Positions 35,632 through 41,769 of a DNA stretch of 64,000 nt are shown one piece after another. The stretch is taken from the NCBI RefSeq assembly GCF_016863555.1, contig NZ_BOPC01000023.1:1-64000 (forward strand), in the 5' to 3' direction. The notes beneath the pieces are model-generated. The model searched no databases, was not told the origin of the DNA, and saw nothing but the letters and a program-made list of their open reading frames with translations. The stretch is from Micromonospora qiuiae (lineage in GTDB: Bacteria > Actinomycetota > Actinomycetes > Mycobacteriales > Micromonosporaceae). Position 1 is the stretch's first letter; each line of letters begins with the position of its first letter. Position numbers and translations under genes: made by a program.

Positions 35632-36456
35632 ATGAACAACCTCGCCGAGGCCACCAGGGGTGACCATCGAGCCGACGGGCGTTTCGTGCTGCTCGTGGTG
35701 GACGACGACGAGAGCGTCGGTGCCGCGCTGGTCACCCAGCTGGCCGAGCACCGGGTACGCGGACACCACTACCCGCACGCCGCCGAGGCGCTGCTGGCCG
35801 CGGGAGCCCTGCAACCGGATGCGGCGGTGGTCGCCGCCGGTCTGACCACCATGAGCAGCATCGAACTGGTCCGGCTGCTCGCCGGCCGGGCCGGCATCCC
35901 GACGGTGGTCGGCGTCGGCGACGACGACGGGGGCATCGCCGCGGCCGGGCTCAAGGCGGGCGCCACGGCCGGCGTACGGCGGCCCTACCGGGCCGAGGAG
36001 GTGCTGCCGATCCTGCGCGCGATCCGCCCGGAGACCGCCGCCGCCCTCGATCCGCCGATCGAGCTGGGCGGGCTGCGGGTGGACCCGTCGACGTTCGAGG
36101 TGCGCCTGCAAGGCCGGACGGTGGCCCTGCCGTTGAAGGAGTTCAAGCTGCTCTACTTCTTCATGAGCCACGCCGAGCGGACGGTCACCCGTGAGCAGTT
36201 GCTGGCCGCCGTCTGGGGCGGAATCTCCGACGACACCTCGAACACCCTGACCGTGCACATCAAGCGGCTGCGTCGGCGACTCGCGCTGGACGGGGGACAG
36301 GCCCCGATGATCGTGACCGTACGCGGCCTGGGCTACCGGTTCGTGCCGGCCGCCGGTTCAGGCGAGCAGGATGAAGGCCGGAGCGCCGACCAGCGGGCCG
36401 AGCACGGTACCCGCGATCACCTGGCTCACACTGTGGGCGGCCAACCGGACCCGTGA
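35632..36456 (+). CDS. OmpR/PhoB-like regulator with degenerate receiver domain
   Basis: Residues 18-128 have a receiver fold with the acidic trio DDD (24-26), but the phosphoacceptor position reads Ala68 (PDAAVVAAGL in place of the usual D), the conserved Thr/Ser strand end is VVGVGDDD, and the conserved Lys is Arg117 (VRRPY). It should therefore not be phosphorylated. Residues about 135-235 are an intact winged-helix DNA-binding domain (LGGLRVDPSTFEVRLQGRTVALPLKEFKLLYFFMSHAERTVTREQLLAAVWG, TVHIKRLRRRL, VRGLGYRF). The last ~33 residues overlap the convergent gene at 36358-36963 and look like a lost stop codon. Position right after pstB suggests a role in Pho control without a dedicated kinase. 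Confidence 0.88.
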   Translation: MNNLAEATRGDHRADGRFVLLVVDDDESVGAALVTQLAEHRVRGHHYPHAAEALLAAGALQPDAAVVAAGLTTMSSIELVRLLAGRAGIPTVVGVGDDDGGIAAAGLKAGATAGVRRPYRAEEVLPILRAIRPETAAALDPPIELGGLRVDPSTFEVRLQGRTVALPLKEFKLLYFFMSHAERTVTREQLLAAVWGGISDDTSNTLTVHIKRLRRRLALDGGQAPMIVTVRGLGYRFVPAAGSGEQDEGRSADQRAEHGTRDHLAHTVGGQPDP

Positions 36457-36963
36457 CCAGCCGACCAGCCCGATCAGGGCCAGCAGCGGGACCGCCGCCG
36501 GACCGAGCACGTAGATCAGGGCGGTCACCGACGCGGCGCAGATCGCCGCGTGGGCGCTCAACTTCCAGACCTGGTTGACCGCGGCGACGCCGGCCACGAC
36601 GGCGAACATCGCCACCACCAGGGCGACCAGCGGACGCGGCGCACCGAGCAGCACCAGCAGCACCAGGCCGGCCAGGACGGATGCCATCCCGTGCAGCAGC
36701 GGCCGGCGGCGTTGGGCGCGTACCCCGATGTGGTGGTCGGTCAGTTGGCCGCGTCGCACGCCCAGCCAGATGATGCCGTACGGGACGACGGAGCAGAACA
36801 GCACGGCCAACGCCCCCCAGCCGAGCCCGGCCACGACGGCCGGTGCGGTGGCGTGCACGGCGATCACCATGGGCAGCACGGCGGCGAACACCGCGGGCGC
36901 GAACACCTCGGTGGTGATCCGGGCCAGCCGATAGGAGGCGGCCCGGTCGACGACGGTGGACAC
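36358..36963 (-). CDS. PAP2-like integral membrane protein
   Basis: Six to seven membrane helices in 201 aa. The C-terminal half has VNQVWKLSAHAAICAASVTALIYVLG and GWSRVRLAAHSVSQVIAGTVLG, resembling the Kx..SAHA and SR..H motifs of lipid-phosphatase PAP2 proteins, though the first K-x6-RP block is not clear. Lipid phosphate phosphatase activity is therefore only possible. GTG start with a TACGGT box 7 nt before it. Its 3' end overlaps the tail of the convergent regulator gene by 99 bp. Confidence 0.55.
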   Translation of the reverse strand: MSTVVDRAASYRLARITTEVFAPAVFAAVLPMVIAVHATAPAVVAGLGWGALAVLFCSVVPYGIIWLGVRRGQLTDHHIGVRAQRRRPLLHGMASVLAGLVLLVLLGAPRPLVALVVAMFAVVAGVAAVNQVWKLSAHAAICAASVTALIYVLGPAAVPLLALIGLVGWSRVRLAAHSVSQVIAGTVLGPLVGAPAFILLA

Positions 36964-36970
36964 GGGGCCA

Positions 36971-36976
36971 ACCGTA
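36971..36976 (-). promoter_or_regulatory. leaderless-type -10 box of the PAP2-like gene
   Basis: TACGGT on the minus strand ends 7 nt before the GTG at 36963; there is no ribosome-binding site. Confidence 0.45.
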
Positions 36977-37064
36977 CGCGTACGGGTGCCATCGGTGGGG
37001 CGCGTCCGTTTGCCGGGGATGGGCGAGGGTAACCAGCGCGGCGCTGACGACAGGAGGGCGACGG

Positions 37065-37439
37065 GTGCGGTTTCCCCTTTTCGTCGACGCGGTGTCGCGT
37101 CGCTCCGGCCTGCCGCCCGACCTGGCCGCGATCGTCGCGCGCGCGGTGCTGCAGACCGTGGTGGAACGGATGACCGGCTTGAGCACCGACCCGACCGGCT
37201 ATCTGCCGGCCGAGTTCGGCAACGCGTCCGCCCCGCAGGGGCCCGAGGACTTCCTGCGCCGGGTCGGCCAGCGGGCCGGAGTCGACCAGCAGGTGGCGGG
37301 CGCCGGCGCGGCGGCGGTGTTCGCGACGCTGCGCGAAGCGGTCACGGTCGACGAGTTCCGGGAGATGGTTTCCCGGCTGCCCACCACCGCCGACGGCACG
37401 GTCGATCCGCTCGCCGGCCCCGACGAGGTCGGGCCGTAG
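37065..37439 (+). CDS. DUF2267 family protein (124 aa)
   Basis: Helical protein with the DUF2267 layout: an N-terminal segment DLAAIVARAVLQTVVERMTG, a LPAEF break, then EDFLRRVGQRAGVDQQ and a second AAVFATLREAVTVDEFREMVSRLP helix pair. GTG start with GGAGGG upstream. No signal peptide. Members of the family have no established biochemical role. Confidence 0.65.
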   Translation: MRFPLFVDAVSRRSGLPPDLAAIVARAVLQTVVERMTGLSTDPTGYLPAEFGNASAPQGPEDFLRRVGQRAGVDQQVAGAGAAAVFATLREAVTVDEFREMVSRLPTTADGTVDPLAGPDEVGP

Positions 37440-37493
37440 CCGAAGCGGCAGGACTTCGCCCAACCCTGCCGACACGAGGTGGCCGACGACCGT

Positions 37494-37499
37494 TAGGCT
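37494..37499 (+). promoter_or_regulatory. leaderless-type -10 box (TAGGCT) of the PemK/MazF-like gene
   Basis: TAGGCT ends 7 nt before the GTG at 37507. The same hexamer precedes the genes at 47496, 49234 and 52079. Confidence 0.5.
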
Positions 37500-37506
37500 G
37501 CCCGCC

Positions 37507-37989
37507 GTGGCAGGTCTGTTGAGGAACATGGCGGCGCGTGTCGGCGCGGCGATCCCGACCCCCCGGCGCGGCGGACCGACCCCGGCCCGAGTCGCGCGGC
37601 CTCGCCAGGTCAGCGCGTTGCAGCGGCGCGAGTTGTCGTACGCTCCGGAGCCCGACGGGCAGGCAGACCCGGGGGAGATCGTCTGGACCTGGGTGTCCTA
37701 CGAGGACGATCCCCGGCAGGGCAAGGACCGGCCGGTGCTGGTGGTGGGCCGGCACAGCCGGACGCTGTTCGGGCTGATGCTGTCCAGCCAGCGTGATCGC
37801 GACGGCGAGCGACACTGGCTGGCCCTCGGACCCGGCGAGTGGGACCGGGAGAAGCGGCCCAGCTGGGTGCGGTTGGACCGGGTGCTGACCATGCGCGAGG
37901 ACGGCATCCGGCGCGAGGGCGCGGTGCTGGACCGGGCCCGGTTCGACCGGGTCAGCCAGGCGTTGCGTGCCGGCTACGGCTGGCTCTGA
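37507..37989 (+). CDS. PemK/MazF-like protein, antitoxin gene absent
   Basis: After a basic ~45-residue N-terminal extension the protein reads PGEIVWTWVSYEDDPRQGKDRPVLVVGR, the start of the PemK/MazF beta-barrel, and continues WVRLDRVLTMREDGIRREGAVLDRARFDRVSQAL at the C-terminus. 160 aa. The fold suggests an mRNA endoribonuclease, but no antitoxin-sized gene overlaps or precedes it, and these solitary actinobacterial forms may not be toxins. GTG start, probably leaderless. Confidence 0.7.
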   Translation: MAGLLRNMAARVGAAIPTPRRGGPTPARVARPRQVSALQRRELSYAPEPDGQADPGEIVWTWVSYEDDPRQGKDRPVLVVGRHSRTLFGLMLSSQRDRDGERHWLALGPGEWDREKRPSWVRLDRVLTMREDGIRREGAVLDRARFDRVSQALRAGYGWL

Positions 37990-38060
37990 GCGATGTGACC
38001 GCACCGGCCGGGTGCTGCCGGCGGGTGCGGTGCGTCTGACCAGGCGCGGTGCCTGGGCCA

Positions 38061-38708
38061 TCAGCACTCGGCGAGGTGCGCGGTGTCGCGCAGCGCCCGG
38101 CCGGATCGGCCCGATCCGAGTCCCTTGGCCTCGTACATCGCCGCGTCGGCGCGGTCGAGCGCCTCGGCCAGCTGGGTCCCGTGCACCGGGGCCAGCCCGA
38201 CCGAGGCGGTCACCCGCAGGGTGGCCACGCCCAGCTGGATCGGCGCAGCGAGCATGTCGCACAGCTGCCGGGTGGCCTGCTCGATCCACCGCCGGTCGAT
38301 CGTGGGGCTGGCCAGCAGCCCGGCGAACTCGTCACCGCCGAGCCGTGCCACCGGGTTGTCGCCAGCGAAGGCGGCCAGCCGCTGGGCGACGCTGATCAGG
38401 ACTTTGTCGCCGGCCGAGTGGCCGTACCGGTCGTTGATCTGCTTGAAGTCGTCCAGGTCCAGCACCACCGCGACCAGCGGGCGGCCGGTGCCGTCGGTGA
38501 GCATCGCGGCCGCGAGGCGGTAGAAGGCTCGCCGGTTGGGCAGGCCGGTCAGCGGATCGTGGCTGGCGGCATGCCGCTCGGCGGCCAGTTCGGCCTGGAG
38601 ACGTCCGACCTCGGCTTCGGCCCGTATGGCCCGTCGTCCCAGCTGCCAGGAGGAGAGCAGGGCTCCTGCGGCACAAAGGCCGGACGCGACGGTCAGCGGA
38701 TCCGGCAC
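38061..38708 (-). CDS. diguanylate cyclase (GGDEF), membrane-anchored
   Basis: One hydrophobic N-terminal helix (LTVASGLCAAGALLSSWQL), a short coiled stretch (RAEAEVGRLQAELAAERHA) and a complete GGDEF domain from about residue 48: HDPLTGLPNRRAFYR, VVLDLDDFKQINDRYGHSAGD and ARLGGDEFAGLL with the active-site GGDEF intact. No RxxD inhibitory site is seen before it. 215 aa; GTG start with GGGAGGGG upstream. Likely synthesises cyclic di-GMP at the membrane. Divergent from the DUF397/XRE pair. Confidence 0.88.
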   Translation of the reverse strand: MPDPLTVASGLCAAGALLSSWQLGRRAIRAEAEVGRLQAELAAERHAASHDPLTGLPNRRAFYRLAAAMLTDGTGRPLVAVVLDLDDFKQINDRYGHSAGDKVLISVAQRLAAFAGDNPVARLGGDEFAGLLASPTIDRRWIEQATRQLCDMLAAPIQLGVATLRVTASVGLAPVHGTQLAEALDRADAAMYEAKGLGSGRSGRALRDTAHLAEC

Positions 38709-38792
38709 CGACCCCTCCCTTCGCCCCGACGCAGCGACCGGCGCTGCCAGACACCTCGTTTCCCCTGGTGGCGGCCAGGTTCACGTAACAGA

Positions 38793-38819
38793 ATGTGAGC
38801 GGATGCGCACCGCTCACAT
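38793..38819. promoter_or_regulatory. inverted repeat between GGDEF and DUF397 genes
   Basis: ATGTGAGCGG (38793-38802) and CCGCTCACAT (38810-38819) are perfect 10-bp arms around 7 bp. In a divergent promoter region, it is a likely regulator-binding site, perhaps for the XRE protein encoded at 39325. Confidence 0.5.
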
Positions 38820-38843
38820 GCGCTATCATGCTCGCTGTCTAAT

Positions 38844-38864
38844 GCAGATGCAATAGCAGATGCA
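38844..38864 (+). repeat. direct repeat GCAGATGCA x2
   Basis: GCAGATGCA occurs at 38844-38852 and 38856-38864 with a 12-bp period, just downstream of the inverted repeat and about 90 bp before the DUF397 start. Confidence 0.4.
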
Positions 38865-38953
38865 CGTGCAGAACGATCGAGTCGACACCGTCCCCTGTGC
38901 CGCTACCGCTCCTGTCCACGGCACCGGCGCCTAACGGAGAGAACCACGCACCC

Positions 38954-39193
38954 ATGCAGCAGCCGCCGAACGGTGTACCCGCACACCAGTTGCCTCCCCT
39001 CGTCTGGCAGAAGAGCCGGCGCAGCAACCCCAGTGGGAACTGCGTCGAACTGGCGGAGTTGCCCGGTGGCGCGGGGATCGCCATGCGTAACTCCCGGCAC
39101 CCTGACGGGCCAGCGCTGATCTACACCGTGGACGAGATCGCCGCGTTCGTGCTCGGTGCCCGGGACGGGGATTTCGATCATCTGATCGGCTGA
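38954..39193 (+). CDS. DUF397 domain protein (79 aa)
   Basis: Contains the DUF397 core LVWQKSRRSNPSGNCVELAELPGGAGIAMRNSRHPDGPALIYTVDEIAAFVLGARDGDFDHL. These short proteins are coded next to XRE/DUF5753 regulators in actinomycetes (the BldB/WhiJ-type systems) and are thought to act as their partners or antagonists. Here the DUF397 gene precedes its XRE partner by 131 bp. ATG start with GGAGAGA about 11 nt upstream. Confidence 0.82.
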   Translation: MQQPPNGVPAHQLPPLVWQKSRRSNPSGNCVELAELPGGAGIAMRNSRHPDGPALIYTVDEIAAFVLGARDGDFDHLIG

Positions 39194-39324
39194 CCCGCCA
39201 TCCCACCTGCGGGAATCGCCGCGCACGGGATGGAGGTTCACCTCACTGACGGTTCATGGCATGCTTACAGGTCGGTCGGGCCGGCTCACTGGTTCGGCCA
39301 CCGACGGCGTGCGGAGGACGGCAG

Positions 39325-40212
39325 GTGACCATGGTTTCCGCCGAGCAGGGCCCGGCGGCAGGCCCGACCGTGCTGCGGATGTTGCTGGGTGCCCAGCTGC
39401 GCCGGCTGCGCGAGTCGCGCGGGGTGACCCGGGAGGACGCCGGCTGGGAGATCCGCTCGTCCGAGTCGAAGATCAGCCGGATGGAGCTGGGCCGGGTCGG
39501 GTTCAAGGAGCGCGATGTCGCCGACCTGCTCACCCTCTACGGCGTCACCGATGAGCAGGAGCGGTTCGCGCTGCTGAAGCTCGCTCGGGACGCCAACAGT
39601 CCGGGCTGGTGGCACCGCTACGGTGACGTACTGCCGTCGTGGTTCCAGTCGTACCTCGGCCTGGAGGCCGCGGCGGTGCTGATCCGCAGCTACGAGGTCC
39701 AGTTCGTCCCGGGCCTGCTGCAGACCCGGGAGTACGCCCGGGCCGTGGTACTGCTCGGCCACTCCGGTGCCGACTCGGTCGACATCGACCGCCGGGTGGA
39801 TCTGCGGATGCGGCGCCAGGAACTGCTGCGGCGCCCGCGCCCGCCCCGACTGTGGGCCGTGGTCGACGAGGCGGTGTTACGCCGGCCGATCGGTGGCCCG
39901 CAGGTGATGCGCGCCCAACTGGAGGCGCTACTCGAGGCCACCCGGACGCCCAACGTCCGATTGCAGGTGATCCCGTTCGCCGCGGGTGGGCACGCCGCGG
40001 CTGGCGGCGCCTTCACCATCCTGCGCTTCGGTGACCAGGACCTGCCGGACATCGTCTACATCGAGCAGTTGACCAGCGCGCTCTACCTGGACAAACGCGA
40101 GGATCTCGACTTCTACGCGCTGGCCATGGAGCGACTCTGCGTCGAGGCCGAGCCGCCGGAGAACACTCCGGACATTCTCAAGCGGATCATCGCCGACATC
40201 GATTCCCAGTGA
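39325..40212 (+). CDS. XRE-family regulator with DUF5753 domain
   Basis: GTG at 39325 is favoured by GGAGGA about 7 nt upstream. Residues about 15-75 form the XRE helix-turn-helix (LGAQLRRLRESRGVTREDAGWEIRSSESKISRMELGRVGFKERDVADLLTLYG); the rest is DUF5753 (SWFQSYLGLEAAAVLIRSYEVQFVPGLLQTREYARAV, LRMRRQELLRRPRPPRLWAVVDEAVLRRPIGG, IVYIEQLTSALYLDK). 295 aa. WhiJ-like regulators of this type work with a DUF397 partner in development or antibiotic control. The pair is likely autoregulated through the inverted repeat at 38793-38819. Confidence 0.88.
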   Translation: MTMVSAEQGPAAGPTVLRMLLGAQLRRLRESRGVTREDAGWEIRSSESKISRMELGRVGFKERDVADLLTLYGVTDEQERFALLKLARDANSPGWWHRYGDVLPSWFQSYLGLEAAAVLIRSYEVQFVPGLLQTREYARAVVLLGHSGADSVDIDRRVDLRMRRQELLRRPRPPRLWAVVDEAVLRRPIGGPQVMRAQLEALLEATRTPNVRLQVIPFAAGGHAAAGGAFTILRFGDQDLPDIVYIEQLTSALYLDKREDLDFYALAMERLCVEAEPPENTPDILKRIIADIDSQ

Positions 40213-40273
40213 CCGGTCGACGCGGCTGACCCGAGCGGGGCAGTCTGCGTACCGATCCGCGCAATCACATGCG

Positions 40274-40303
40274 TTGACATCCTCCGGCCCGTACGGCTAA
40301 TCT
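40274..40303 (+). promoter_or_regulatory. sigma-70-type promoter of the LacI-family gene
   Basis: TTGACA (40274-40279) and TAATCT (40298-40303) are separated by 18 bp. The predicted start falls in the first operator. Confidence 0.65.
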
Positions 40304-40332
40304 CTGGATCGATCCAGACTGAATCGATCCAG
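40304..40332. promoter_or_regulatory. twin LacI-type operators
   Basis: CTGGATCGATCCAG (40304-40317) is a perfect 14-bp palindrome with a central CG as in LacI/GalR operators; CTGAATCGATCCAG (40319-40332), one mismatch from symmetry, follows after 1 bp. The two centres are 15 bp apart. Placed over the transcription start, they imply autorepression by the adjacent regulator. Confidence 0.75.
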
Positions 40333-40348
40333 AAGAGGGGAGGGGCCG

Positions 40349-41401
40349 GTGAAACCGACCCTGCGGGCCGTTGCCGAGGCGGTCGGTGTCTCGCGCAGCA
40401 CCGTCTCCAACGCCTACTCCCGACCGGACCAGCTCTCGGCGGAGCTTCGCCGACGGATCCTCGACACCGCGCGTCAGATGGGCTACCCGGGGCCCGACCC
40501 GACCGCCCGCTCGCTGCGGCGCGGCTTCGTGGGCGCCGTGGGGGTGCTGTTCACCTCGCGGCTGTCGTACGCCTTCACCGATCCCTTCGCGGTGCGGTTC
40601 CTCACCGGGGTCGCCGAGGCGGCCGAGCGGCACGGCAGCAGCCTGCTGCTCGTGCCGCTGCCGGCCGAACCTGCCGGCGCCGTCAAGGCGGTGGAGAACG
40701 CCGCCGTCGACGGATTCTGCGTCTACTGCGCCGGTGACGAGGAGGGGATTCTCGACACCATCCGGGGTCGCGGGCTGCCGTTCGTGACCACTTCCTCGCG
40801 TCCCCGCGCTGGCGACCGGTGGGTGGGCATCGACGAGCGGGCCGCCGCCCGTTCCGTTGCCGAACACCTGGCCGGTCTCGGTCACCGGCGGGTCGCCCTG
40901 CTCGGTGACAACGTCCTGCCCGACGCCGCCACCGGGCTGCTGCGGGTGGCCGACGTCGCCGACGTGCCGCACCCGACCACCCGCGAGCGCCTCGCCGGCT
41001 TCGCCGACGCCTTCGCCGCGGTCGGCGTCGCCTGGCCCGAGTTGGCGATCCTCTCGGCGCCCGGCAACACCCGGGCCGCCGGTGCCGCCGCCGTACGCGC
41101 GCTCGACGCCCTCGCCGAGCCGCCGACCGCCGTGCTGGCCTGCTCCGACGTGCTCGCCCTGGGCGCGCTGGACGCGCTGGTGGCGGCCGGCGGGCACCAG
41201 GCCATCTCGGTGACCGGCTTCGACGACATCGCCGAGGCCGAGTCCGCCGGCCTGACCACCGTGCGCCAGCCCGGCGAGGAGAAGGGTCGCTCGGCGGCCC
41301 AACTCCTGTTCGACCCGCCCGCGGACGCTTCGGCGGGCCAGATCCTGCTGCCCACCACGCTCATCGTCCGCACCAGCAGCGGACCAGTACCGAGGAGTTG
41401 A
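40349..41401 (+). CDS. LacI-family transcriptional regulator
   Basis: N-terminal LacI helix-turn-helix and hinge (TLRAVAEAVGVSRSTVSNAYSRPDQLSAELRRRILDTARQMGYPGPDPTARSLRRG, residues 3-58), then a periplasmic-binding-protein fold (VGAVGVLFTSRLSYAFTDPFAVRFLTGVAEAAERHG; VFVT... FVTTSSRPRAGDRWVGIDE; VLACSDVLALGALDAL; ISVTGFDDIAEAESAGLTTVRQPGEEKGRSAAQLL). 350 aa. GTG start with AGGGGAGGGG upstream. No sugar transporter or hydrolase adjoins it; the only gene behind it is a 64-residue protein. Ligand unknown. Confidence 0.9.
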   Translation: MKPTLRAVAEAVGVSRSTVSNAYSRPDQLSAELRRRILDTARQMGYPGPDPTARSLRRGFVGAVGVLFTSRLSYAFTDPFAVRFLTGVAEAAERHGSSLLLVPLPAEPAGAVKAVENAAVDGFCVYCAGDEEGILDTIRGRGLPFVTTSSRPRAGDRWVGIDERAAARSVAEHLAGLGHRRVALLGDNVLPDAATGLLRVADVADVPHPTTRERLAGFADAFAAVGVAWPELAILSAPGNTRAAGAAAVRALDALAEPPTAVLACSDVLALGALDALVAAGGHQAISVTGFDDIAEAESAGLTTVRQPGEEKGRSAAQLLFDPPADASAGQILLPTTLIVRTSSGPVPRS

Positions 41402-41403
41402 AC

Positions 41404-41598
41404 ATGGAACAGCCCACCGGCTTCATCTTCGCCGTCGACGCGGTCACGCGGCACGTCACCTCCGCCCGGCCGGACGCGCCGGTCCGCCCCGACCCGCCGC
41501 GCGCCCCGCGACTGGCCGGAGCCCGCCGGCTCACCGCCGCAGCCCTGCACCGCCTCGCCGACCAGATCCAGCCCACCCCACCCCCCTGCCCCTGCTAG
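41404..41598 (+). CDS. small hypothetical protein in the LacI operon (64 aa)
   Basis: ATG 3 bp after the LacI-gene stop with AGGAG 7 nt upstream, a strong arrangement for co-translation. The first 20 residues form a compact strand-rich start (MEQPTGFIFAVDAVTRHVTS), the middle is Pro/Arg-rich, a short helix follows (LTAAALHRLADQI) and the end is PTPPPCPC. No domain recognised and too short for a precise prediction. It is followed at once by double-hairpin repeat B. Confidence 0.55.
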   Translation: MEQPTGFIFAVDAVTRHVTSARPDAPVRPDPPRAPRLAGARRLTAAALHRLADQIQPTPPPCPC

Positions 41599-41603
41599 CG
41601 CGC

Positions 41604-41655
41604 AAGGAAGGGCCCCTTTTTAACGCCTGGTGCATTGAAGGGGCCCCCTTCTAAC
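41604..41655 (-). repeat. double-hairpin repeat, copy B (inverted relative to copy A)
   Basis: Read on the minus strand it matches copy A at 6880-6930: an AGGGGGCCCCTTC block, ATGCACCAGGCGTTAA and an AGGGGCCCTTCCTT block. It follows the LacI operon and may end its transcription. Confidence 0.7.
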
Positions 41656-41719
41656 AACTGACGGCTCGGCTCGACGAGCGACAGCACAACTGGCGGCTCG
41701 GCGCGACGAGCGACAGCAC
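41656..41719 (+). repeat. two tandem 32-bp direct repeats
   Basis: Units 41656-41687 and 41688-41719 differ at 2 of 32 positions (AACTGrCGGCTCGGCkCGACG... to ACAGCAC). Each contains the small inverted repeat CTCG-x-CGAG. They lie immediately upstream of a TAGGGT box and the kinase gene, so they may be tandem binding sites. Confidence 0.7.
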
Positions 41720-41769
41720 GGCTAGGGTGGGTGGTGGACGGGCCGGGCGGCCAGGCAGACTTGACGAGC

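Noticed and set aside
37507-37989. Complete toxin-antitoxin operon
   Set aside because: The PemK/MazF-like gene has no overlapping or adjacent antitoxin gene; the DUF2267 gene upstream is 67 bp away and has no antitoxin features.
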